Shown here one piece after another: positions 42,101 through 50,494 of a stretch of DNA of 64,000 nucleotides. This stretch comes from Cliona cf. orientalis (taxonomy: Eukaryota > Porifera > Demospongiae > Clionaida > Clionaidae): NCBI GenBank assembly GCA_963930775.1, contig OZ005706.1, positions 62,001-126,000 of the forward strand, in the 5' to 3' direction. Both the position numbers and the translations under genes were made by a program. A model generated the notes under the pieces. It was given only the letters and a program-made list of their open reading frames with translations. It was not told where the DNA came from and ran no database searches. Each line of letters opens with the position of its first letter. Within the stretch, counting starts at the first letter, position 1.

Positions 42101-43382
42101 TAGTTGATTGATTATTTTGACAAACAGGAAGTGGAGATGGCCATGACCATGGGCACATCACGACATGAACATTGGCACTGATGCTACATACACTGAACCA
42201 CGGACAGATCCAAATACATACACATCAAATGTACAGTCAACTAACGCATGAATGGGCTCGCCCAAATATGGAAGAGGCACCAGAACTGAAGTTGCATCAA
42301 GGGGTTTGAAGCAGCCAGGGACACGATGGTTGGTTGATTTCACTATCAAAGAAAAAACTAGATACTACTATGAATACCAGCTACAGCAAAGTAACGAATT
42401 GTGATGCTATTGAGAGGGGAATTCACGTATTGAGTCAGCTATCCCAACAGATGGCACAGGTCTTAAAGTCATTACATACATGACATGCTAGATACATAGC
42501 CAGCACCAGCACTAAGTGATACTCAAGGCTGCATCGCACAAACATCAAAAGAGCTCCATAGATTAGATATGCACAGCGACTGATGGAGACTAATGCTAAT
42601 TGCAGCCACCGAGTCATAACACTATCAATACCATACATAGTGCTCTCTCTCGTTTGCATAGACCATCCATCAATTTCACGCATCAGGGCATGTGGCTAAT
42701 GGCTACTTAATGGAGCATGGCTTACATTTCTGTCGATGGCCTTGTGAAGAAACTCGTTGGTATTGGTACGGGGTTTGGGGTAGTTCTGTGAGGCCCATTC
42801 CAGTACCTCCACGACGTCATAATTCTTATATCGCGACGCCAGTTCCTTGGGCGTGTCCTCGTCAGGGGTACGGGGACGCAGGGGCGCATTCAACTGGAGC
42901 AGCATCTAGAGGTGGTGGGTGGAGGGGAGAGAGGTCAGAAGGTTAAAAGGTCAAAGATTAGGACGTTGGGAGGCCATGGACACACATAGAGTGAATAGTA
43001 TACAGACGTGACTACAAGGAAGAGAAGTACGATTTTATATAGCCATATGCATACTGTGGTGTTTAGCTCACACCAACTCACAGGGAAGCTACCGTAAACT
43101 ATACAAGTGCCAGGAAGACATAGAAAAGGAGGAGAGGGTATACGACATTACAAGCCCACGAAGGGCCGAGGTACATACAGGTACATGTACATGTTACATG
43201 TACATAGTCATGTGACATGACGTGAAGTTGTAGCCTACCTTGGCACAGTCTGCATGTCCCCTGAAGGCTGCCTCGTGGAGAGCTACCCAACCGGTGGTAG
43301 CGTTGCGCTCCTGAACATCAGCTCCACCCTTCTCTACAAGGAGACGAATATCTTCAGGGTGACCATTGCGAGCAGCAAGCTG

Positions 43383-43416
<34 letters not shown>

Positions 43417-44579
43417 TAGAGAATATTGAAAGTTGAGGAGGAGAGGGAGTGGGAGTGAAATGGATTAAGGCAAAAAATGCATCAAATATTTTTTTTCATA
43501 ACGGCTTTGTATTCCCAGTGCCCGAGTGGGAGGAGGAGGAGGAGAGAGAGAGAGATACAACTCTAGGGGGGAGGGGGAGCACACCACACTCATAGAAAAT
43601 TAGTCAAGTGTGACAAAAATGGTTCAGCCAGGCCAGGGAGACGGACACACAGACTACGATCACAGCTCTAAACATTCATCGCTGTGCTATAGTATGTCAC
43701 TATGTATAAATGCCAAGGTCATTGCTCACAATATGCTAACAATACCGTCAAATATGGCCACCTGACGCACACCCCCACACTGGCAGCGTAACACTCACTC
43801 ACACACATACTACCCGAATATCATTCGTCGCCCATCACCTTCCAATTTGCTGTTCACAAACATGCAAGATGGATCAAAGCATACCAACATGTTGCTCCCT
43901 CTTAATAGCAGCTCTCCTGAGGGAGCCCCTTTGCTATCAATCGCACATTGCCCCAGGCTCATTTAACACGGCTACAGCCATGGATAGCTAGTATACCTAC
44001 GTGTAGAGCGGTTGATCCTTTGGAGTCGCGGATGGTTAAGTCCGGCTTTTTCTGAAGAAGTAGCTCCAGGATATCTGTAAAGCCTTTCTTTGCTGCCTCG
44101 TGAACTGGAGTAGCCCCTTCACCATTTTGGGAGTCGACATTTCCCGAGGTTGCAGTTTCGGGAGCTGATAGTAGCTTAGCTACCAATATTTTGTCTCTAT
44201 TGGCGACTGCTCTGTGTATTTCCTTCTCTTGTCTTCGCTTGACGGACGAGGGAGGAGGGTTACCGACGATAAAGTCGTGAAGCTGAGACGGTAGACCGTC
44301 AGCTCTACATTGATAGTGGTGCACCAACTCGTCGAGGCCTTGAAAGAGCGGTCCGTTGTCGACGGAGAACCAGCCGTCCCCGTGACCGACGATTTGAAAA
44401 TGGTGGACCTGATTTCTGGCCCACATTGTTAGCACGAAGCTGCCGGCCATTCGCATGCTTTCTCTGACGAGAAAGAGTCCCTCGCGGCGGCCCATCGGCC
44501 CGCTACTCACCAAATGAGCAGCGTTCTCTCGCGTTATCTTTCCATGGTACCAACGATCAGGATCGCTCGGGAAACTCAT
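38877..44579 (-). CDS. Shark: Shark/HTK16-type non-receptor tyrosine kinase (SH2-ankyrin-SH2-kinase)
   Basis: Cytoplasmic tyrosine kinase related to Syk/ZAP-70. In Drosophila, Shark signals downstream of Draper in clearing of dying cells. Domains in order: SH2-1 ([30 protein letters not shown]); ankyrin repeats ([58 protein letters not shown]); SH2-2 ([36 protein letters not shown]); a Pro-rich linker ([18 protein letters not shown]); and the kinase. The kinase has [50 protein letters not shown] and [16 protein letters not shown], so all catalytic motifs are intact. The activation loop keeps paired tyrosines. SH2-2 begins with Phe where most SH2 domains have Trp and is split by a 1.45 kb intron (about 41255-42715). 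Vertebrates and nematodes lack this class. The ATG at 44579 is the first in frame. Confidence 0.93.
39098..39185. repeat. GA microsatellite
   Basis: About 40 near-perfect GA dinucleotides in a Shark intron. Likely polymorphic. No function is inferred. Confidence 0.9.
41255..42715. other. Large Shark intron with three unmatched minus-strand open frames
   Basis: The longest intron of the gene. Minus-strand open stretches of 97, 63 and 82 codons lie at 41664-41957, 42158-42349 and 42435-42683, in the same sense as Shark. Their predicted peptides show no domain I recognise. They may be chance, cassette exons or remnants of an insertion. Confidence 0.4.
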
Positions 44580-44807
44580 GACCGGCCGGCGCCAAACACC
44601 AGGCAATGTGTTTACGATAGGTCCTTCCTCTAGTAGTAGAGGATAGAGTCAGCTTGAAGAAGATCAGATGAGACTTCTTTTGAAGACGAGCTTGGTGAAC
44701 ATGGAAGACTTGTTAGCCGACATACATGAACTCCGCCCACAAAAGTCACGTGACCTGCATTGCACAAAGGGACATCCCCTTGCACTGAGTCAGCAAAAGC
44801 AAAGAGA
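44580..44807. promoter_or_regulatory. Divergent promoter Shark / EPSTI1-like with CLEAR-type E-box
   Basis: Holds GTCACGTGAC (44745-44754), the exact 10-base CLEAR palindrome bound by TFEB/MiT factors, and CTGAGTCAGCA (about 44786-44796), a MARE/AP-1 half palindrome. Binding is inferred. Confidence 0.5.
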
Positions 44808-46531
44808 ATGAGCAAAACAGCCTATACTCGGACAAGCAGAGCTCAGCGCGCTCGTGGAGCTTCAGCCCCGTACAGAGGCGCTAGCTGGCAACCTCGCCCA
44901 GTCAACAGATCGCCCGATCACCAGACGCAAGGACAGAGAAGCAGTATGCAAGATCAGAGTGGTCATTATTCCAGTGAGGCGTCGCCAGCTGCTACAGCCA
45001 GTGACCCCAGAGTGGCCGGCCAGTCCATCTCTGAACCTAGGAGTTTACAGAGGTATTGAAACCTAAATCATAGATCTCTTGGTTCCTATGCTTGCATTTT
45101 TGTGCAAATTATAACAAATTTTAGTTACAATATTTAATATCGTGTAGCCTTTATAATACCTTTTTTATATACTCTAGTCATGGTCCATATTACTCCTTGC
45201 CACCAGATCCAAAAAAGAATGCAAAATTAAAAACTAGTAAATCTGTGTGTATATATGGTTATGGTCTGCATTAATTTTGTCTGCATTTGTGTCACGGCAG
45301 CTGCTGAGGCGGAGAAGAGCGAGTATGAGAGGCACAAAGCTGAGAAGAGAGTACAGGCAGCGCAAGTGCTGGGCCAGCAGAGACCAGCAAGAGTAGGTAA
45401 GGGAATTACTTTTCCTAGCCACGATCGTGGCAGCTGTGTTTTAATTAACCAAAGAATGACACTGCATGAATTCAGGAGGCCATCGGCATTCTAGAGAAGA
45501 CATTGATAAGATGAGACAGGAACAAGAGAAAAAACAACAAATGGAGGCAAGATTTGGAAAAGTCCGACAGAGGGTGAGTACATCAATATTTTATTGTACC
45601 TGCCGAAAGTAAGTGTGTGTGTGTGTGTGCAGGAGAAGCGTGAAGAGTATCACCGCCAGCAGAGAGAGAAGGAGGAGGAGGAACTTCGCAAAATGAAGCA
45701 AACTCAGAGAGAGAAAGTATCTCACTTACCCGGTACTTAGTTCTGCTCTACATAAATTAACTGTGCGTATTATTCTAGGCCAAGAGGCAGAAAGCTAGGG
45801 ATGAAGAACTGCGTCTTTCTCAGCAGGAAGAGATAAGAAGGTGACTTAGGACACTAAATAGAATTATTATATACAAGACCTTCATTACCATATTATTATA
45901 ATTGTAACAAATACTGTGATCTGATTGGTCACTCAGAGGCCCGAGCAAAGGGAAGTGATAATTATAGTGAACCTCAACTGACCAATCAGATTCCTGACCT
46001 ACAATACCTACAATACCTGCATTACCATTATAGTTGTAACAAAATTCAATACTGCGATCTGATTGTATGGTACCAGTAATGCAGGTATTATAGGATTGTA
46101 GGGTATTGTAGGTCAGGAATCTGATTGGTCAGTTGGAGATCCACTATTTTACTTCACTTTGCTCGAGATGCTACAGCCTTGGGCCTCTGAGTGACCAATC
46201 AGATCACAGCATTTGCTACAACTTTAATAGTATAATAAATTATGGTAATGCAGGTATTGTAAGACTTAGTATTATAGGGTATTGTAGGTTAGAAATCTGA
46301 TTGGTCAGTTGAAGGTCCACTATTTTACTTCACTTTGCTTGGGATGCTACAGCCTTGGGCCTCTGAGTGACCAATCGGATCACAGTATTTGTTATAACTA
46401 TAATATTATTATGGGTATTGTAGGTATTGTAAGGTATTGTAGGTCAGAAATCTGATTGGTCAGTTAGAGGTTCACCATGTCATGTGCACTCAATCTCTTG
46501 CAGGAAGCGACTTGAAAGATTTGACCAATAA
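44808..46531 (+). CDS. EPSTI1: EPSTI1-like Arg/Glu/Lys-rich coiled-coil protein
   Basis: A first exon (MSKTAYTRTSRAQRARGASA) codes a basic disordered region. Later exons code a charged helix: AEAEKSEYERHKAEKRVQAA, RQEQEKKQQMEARFGKVRQR, EKEEEELRKMKQTQREKAKR and RDEELRLSQQEEIRRKRLER. The order VGGHRHSRED, then KMRQEQEKKQQM, then EELRKMKQTQREK parallels human EPSTI1 (RRLGGSQSETEVRQKQQL and AELQKMKAIQREKSNK). EPSTI1 is interferon-inducible in vertebrates; its role in early animals is unknown. Low-complexity helices can mislead, so the assignment is moderate. The intron at about 45842-46502 is packed with fold-back repeats. About 190 residues, shorter than human (about 307-410). Confidence 0.6.
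45860..46490. repeat. Array of CCAAT-bearing fold-back repeats, locus 1
   Basis: Three or more alternating-orientation copies of a roughly 140-160-base unit built from ACTGTGATCTGATTGGTCAC, GAGGCC-type, GACCAATCAGATTCCTGACC and TACAATACCT(A/G)CA segments. Every unit carries ATTGG/CCAAT boxes in both orientations. Related copies lie at 54355-54690. It fills an intron of the EPSTI1-like gene. Confidence 0.8.
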
Positions 46532-47909
46532 AACTAACCAACTACATTTTATTATTGTCAACTTTTATCCATCATTTGATAATATAATACTGTAGATTGG
46601 GATATTTTCGCCGGTAAAATATTTTGCTTATAAATTTTCTAAAATATGTCGCTTGACTTTAGTGACCAAAATAGGTATAGGTCGATGTACGTTCCACAAA
46701 ATATTTAGCATGACATTGTTTAATTTTCGTTGGAAAAGGTCATCAATGAAAAAATTTAACAGCGAAAATTTTACGATCTGTGGTATAGCCAATACTATGA
46801 CACATTTTACTAAGTCTTGTATTCTTTGTAATAATATGATTCATACTTTGTGTATAATTAGAATCACAATAATTATAGCAATTTGAATAACAGTATACGC
46901 TAAGCCCTCGCTTTTGCCTGATCACTTCCGGTTTGCGGTTGCTGTATAGAACATATGGAGACCGCGATCGCGGTCAACATGCATGACAAAAAAGTTTAGT
47001 TTCTGGCTACTGGTATATTTCTGGGTTTTGAAACACAGCAGACTGTAAGAAGACTAGCTAAACAACATATGGGCACGTTCAGTTCGTGTCCAAAGCGTAG
47101 CTACCTCGCTATACACGGCCGAATATCGGCCGTAAATGTTTGGCCGACTCATTTTCAACATTCTGGACAACCTGATGCGAAGACTGCTGAGGCTTTCATA
47201 CTTCAGCTGGAAGGAGAGTACCACTAGCAGTATAGTATATTTGCTTAACTAAGTAATATTTACTGTATTTGTTGAATTATAAGATCATGAAAAATGAAAA
47301 TAATTTATACATTCAATTACGTACTGTCATAGTATAAACAGCTCTGTAGACTAGCTGACTCACATAGAGATTAGTTTTACAACTCTACTAAAGGATGGAA
47401 GAAGTTCCGTTTCTTCAACTGTCTTCGTTGTTGAGATATGGAGGCGATCGCTCACCAATCAATCGCCACACTCGTGGCTAGCTCGATTTCAGCTTACTGG
47501 ACAACCTGATGCGAAAGGTCAGAGCCAAGTCATATGAAGATCACATGGACAGTTTGACCTCGAGAGTTGCCCAGTGCAATATCCTTGGCTAAATCCCTTG
47601 CTCGTGTTGAATATGAACTTGCAAAATGTCGACCAGGACCATTTTTCTCTTGCTTCTGGCCGGCCTCAGGACCTTGTGACGTCACGAAGAGTAAGTGTGG
47701 GCGTTGCCGATACACTACAATATATGGCGCGGCGCGCGCGCGAAGCACCGCAAATGCAAGATAACGTAATTAGTGGTTACTACTGAATCACATTCCACAA
47801 TCAGGCAAAAGTGAGGGCTTAGTGTATACTGTAAATTTTGAGAAAAAATAGAAATCGATCTCTACCATGATATATTATACTGCACACACTATGCATGTCA
47901 CATGATTGA
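46532..47909. other. Tail-to-tail region EPSTI1-like / MSL2
   Basis: About 360 bases of AT-rich flank (46532-46890), then a 941-base transposon-like element (46891-47831), then about 80 bases of MSL2 3' flank. No host gene is seen. Confidence 0.6.
46888..47834. mobile_element. Non-autonomous PIF/Harbinger-like element
   Basis: Terminal inverted repeats of 31 bases (46891-46921 and 47801-47831) begin CAGTATAC and include CTAAGCCCTC; they differ at two positions. Both are flanked by TAA (46888-46890 and 47832-47834), the 3-base target duplication typical of PIF/Harbinger. Inside, CTGGACAACCTGATGCGAA occurs twice (about 47161 and 47498). There is no transposase frame, so it depends on another copy. 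The high TIR identity suggests recent activity. Confidence 0.8.
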
Positions 47910-50321
47910 TCACATGACTTGTTCAGCTGATTGTTCACTCTGATCTGGTTCATCAGTCTGGTCTGTTGTCTCGTCATCCTCGATGAGATCCTCCTCCTCT
48001 TCCTCCTCATTATTAAAGGGGTTGTGGCAGTGTCTACAGAGGCAGTTCTTGCACGGTATGCCCTTCGAGTAGCATGGACACTTGCCCTTAGCACACACCT
48101 TCTCCGGAAACATGACATTGTTCGTGCCGCACCTGCATCTCCACCCACTCTCCGAGTAGCCAGGGGAGCGACGCTTTTTAGCTTTTGATGCTGATTGGCT
48201 GGGGGAGAGGAGAGGTTTAGGGGGGTACACGGCCGATTTTCCCACCTTTATCTTGCCGACGATGACAGGGAGTGGATGCTTGGCGGAGCCGGGATAATGA
48301 GGAGAGAAAACTTGTTGGCCCCCTCGAGGAGAAGTAGGACGATGGATACGAATTGGAGGGGGCCGGTTGGCAGTGGGAGGCGGCGGCCCCCTAGGAGGTG
48401 GGGGAGGGGGAGGAGGGGGGTGAGGGGGATGGTGTCCAGGGGGCGGAGGGGGGAGAGGGGGTCGTGCCGAGGGATGCAGGAATGGATGGGGAGGATGGTG
48501 ATGGTGAGGCGGTGGTGGGTGATGTGGGTGGAGCAAGAATCCCGGAGGAGGATGGTGAGGGGAGAAATGTGGAGGCGGGGGGATGTGATGCTGCGGAGAA
48601 TACGGGGGGCCACCAAACATTGGGGGGCCATGATGAGGTGGAGTAGATGATGCAGGAGGGGGGAACGGCATCGGAGGAGGAGGGGGAGGCCCTGGAATAG
48701 GAGGCTGAGCAAACACCATAAAGTCTTCTTCAAGGCCTTCACAGAGCTCTTGAAGCCATGATGCATCGAGCTCCAAATCTGGGTCGATGTCTGTATCAAG
48801 ATCTGGGAGCTGTAGTCCGTGCTCCTGCTCTAACTCTCTCAGTCGACGCTGGTGGTCCATCTCTTCTCCTCCCATCTCCATCTCCCTCTCCATTCCCCCT
48901 CCTCCTCCTACTCCTAGATGAAATGCTACCTCAAACTCTCGACTGCTTTGTCGGCTAGGCTTTCTTGAAGGGGATTCCCCTTGCTTAGGGGGCGTGTGCG
49001 TCTTTCTCTTTCTCTCCTTTGACCTCAGCTTTGCTCCGACGGACCTGGTTTGTAGATTTCTCATCTTGTCGATGGACGTGCGGCTCCGTTTGACTACAAT
49101 GCGAGGGCAGAGGGGGTCCCAGATCCGATTACGATTCCCATCTTTGTCCAGCACAAATCTAGTATACGACAACATGCCTGGTTTTACCCCAGAAAAAGGC
49201 TCCACCCCCTTTGTGGACACACCCTCCTTAACGGTGATCGTATCGCCCGAGATTCTGACCAATTTGCTGTCCAAAGATTTCACAGAGACTTCAAGCTGGG
49301 ACGGTCTCACCTTGTCAATGGCTCGCTTGGCTCTCGCTAGATCCTCGACTGTCACAAATTTGCCAGATTTCACTGGAGTTACGGGAGCACCACTCTCTTG
49401 GCTTTTCTCTCCTTTCTGCTCCTTCTCTTTCGATGAACTCTCTTGCTGTGTTTTCTCTGTGTCCTCCTCGGTCACTGGCGGCATGATCAGCTGCCTCTTT
49501 GGCTTACGACCGCGTTTCTTCTTTACCTTTTCGTCAGCCCCACCTCCACTGCTGCTGGGGGTGTTGGAGGCACCTGCTTCAGTCTCCATCGGCGAGTCAC
49601 TCTCTCCCTCCCTCTCTTTCTCCTTCTCCACCTTGTCGGTGGCAGAAGCTGCACTTTTCGTAGCTAAGGATGCATCTTTCTTTGGAGTTGGCATAGGCCT
49701 AGCATTGACGTACTTCATGGGGGGCTTAACAATGAGAACGGCGCGAGAGACTTTTGTTCCATCCTCTATCTCCTTCAGTATCTCAGCGATTGGGTTGAAA
49801 GATGCTGAGGCAGCAGTTTTACTCTTCGTCTTGGAATCACCTACACCCTTACTACTGACGCTGATATTTTCCTTATCTTTCTCGTCCCCACCAACAGCTA
49901 CGTGATTAATAGGGTTTGCCCCATTTCCATCGAGAATCTGAGGGTTCTGGTTGAGTTCTGAGGCAAGGATGTGACACATTCTCTTGTAGCAGTTAACCAG
50001 GAGTCGTATCTGCGTCTCAATGACCAGGCCACGCCTCTCTCGACACTGACGGCACTGGATCTTCAGCAGAGGGGCTCTGAATTGACACTGATAGCAGTAA
50101 CAGTGGCCGCACACAAGAGAGATCATGGCGTCCTCGAGAAGTCCGGCGCATGCGCAGCACGTCAAAAGCTGCCTTAAGTAGGGTAGGAGCTGGAAAATAT
50201 CTCCCAATTCGTCTTCTTTGAGCGGTGCTATGCCCCAGCATTTCTGAAGGAGCACAGCCCAAGTCTCCGAGTAGACTTCGGTGGCGCGCGCCGCTATACT
50301 GGCCGTCTTTGGTAGAGGCAT
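47910..50321 (-). CDS. MSL2: MSL2, RING E3 ligase of the male-specific-lethal (MOF) complex
   Basis: Nuclear E3 ubiquitin ligase subunit of the MSL histone H4K16 acetyltransferase complex. A single coding exon of 803 codons. The N-terminal RING reads YLRQLLTCCACAGLLEDAM, LVCGHCYCYQC and IQCRQCRER (about residues 50-95), then LLVNCYKRMCHIL, as in human MSL2. A long disordered middle is Lys/Glu-rich and then extremely Pro/His-rich. The C-terminal CXC domain (about residues 727-769) reads WRCRCGTNNVMFPEKVC, KGKCPCYSKGIPCKNC and LCRHCHN. A very acidic tail follows. The ATG at 50321 follows an acceptor (ACACATAG), and an upstream GTAAGT at about 50390 marks a 5' UTR intron. The frame open further upstream is therefore untranslated. 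Confidence 0.93.
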   Translation of the reverse strand: MPLPKTASIAARATEVYSETWAVLLQKCWGIAPLKEDELGDIFQLLPYLRQLLTCCACAGLLEDAMISLVCGHCYCYQCQFRAPLLKIQCRQCRERRGLVIETQIRLLVNCYKRMCHILASELNQNPQILDGNGANPINHVAVGGDEKDKENISVSSKGVGDSKTKSKTAASASFNPIAEILKEIEDGTKVSRAVLIVKPPMKYVNARPMPTPKKDASLATKSAASATDKVEKEKEREGESDSPMETEAGASNTPSSSGGGADEKVKKKRGRKPKRQLIMPPVTEEDTEKTQQESSSKEKEQKGEKSQESGAPVTPVKSGKFVTVEDLARAKRAIDKVRPSQLEVSVKSLDSKLVRISGDTITVKEGVSTKGVEPFSGVKPGMLSYTRFVLDKDGNRNRIWDPLCPRIVVKRSRTSIDKMRNLQTRSVGAKLRSKERKRKTHTPPKQGESPSRKPSRQSSREFEVAFHLGVGGGGGMEREMEMGGEEMDHQRRLRELEQEHGLQLPDLDTDIDPDLELDASWLQELCEGLEEDFMVFAQPPIPGPPPPPPMPFPPPASSTPPHHGPPMFGGPPYSPQHHIPPPPHFSPHHPPPGFLLHPHHPPPPHHHHPPHPFLHPSARPPLPPPPPGHHPPHPPPPPPPPPRGPPPPTANRPPPIRIHRPTSPRGGQQVFSPHYPGSAKHPLPVIVGKIKVGKSAVYPPKPLLSPSQSASKAKKRRSPGYSESGWRCRCGTNNVMFPEKVCAKGKCPCYSKGIPCKNCLCRHCHNPFNNEEEEEEDLIEDDETTDQTDEPDQSEQSAEQVM

Positions 50322-50494
50322 AGCTCTATGTGTAGAAAACAGTAGTGTTATAAGGCTAATTTCACAATCAGAGATCAATCTTGACTTACGTGACATCCAG
50401 CTTCTCTTCCTCAAATTTTTCTATTTGGTGCACACCTTGACCCGATCGCGATGACCTTTTGACCTTCGTCTTTGCGTGGCCAGCAACTTCGGAA
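50322..50494. promoter_or_regulatory. Divergent promoter MSL2 / PCCB
   Basis: 173 bases between start codons, part of it being the MSL2 5' UTR intron (about 50325-50390). That leaves only about 100 bases for both core promoters. CGATCGCGATGACC lies near 50444. The PCCB ATG is in GGAAATGGCG, similar to the YY1 start-site motif. Confidence 0.5.

Noticed and set aside
47567-47786. Two overlapping 65-70-codon frames near 47.6 kb
   Set aside because: Inside the PIF/Harbinger-like non-coding element; no transposase or Myb motif.
48195-48799. Long open frames on both strands over the Pro/His-rich part of MSL2
   Set aside because: Repetitive CCN/CAN codons leave all frames open; low-complexity artefact.
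48994-49905. 303-codon plus-strand open frame opposite MSL2
   Set aside because: Shadow of the biased MSL2 coding frame; its Ser/Leu/Phe-rich peptide shows no domain, while the minus strand codes a clear RING/CXC protein.
50322-50414. 31-codon N-terminal extension of MSL2
   Set aside because: It reads through a 5' UTR intron with GTAAGT donor and ACACATAG acceptor; not in the mature message.
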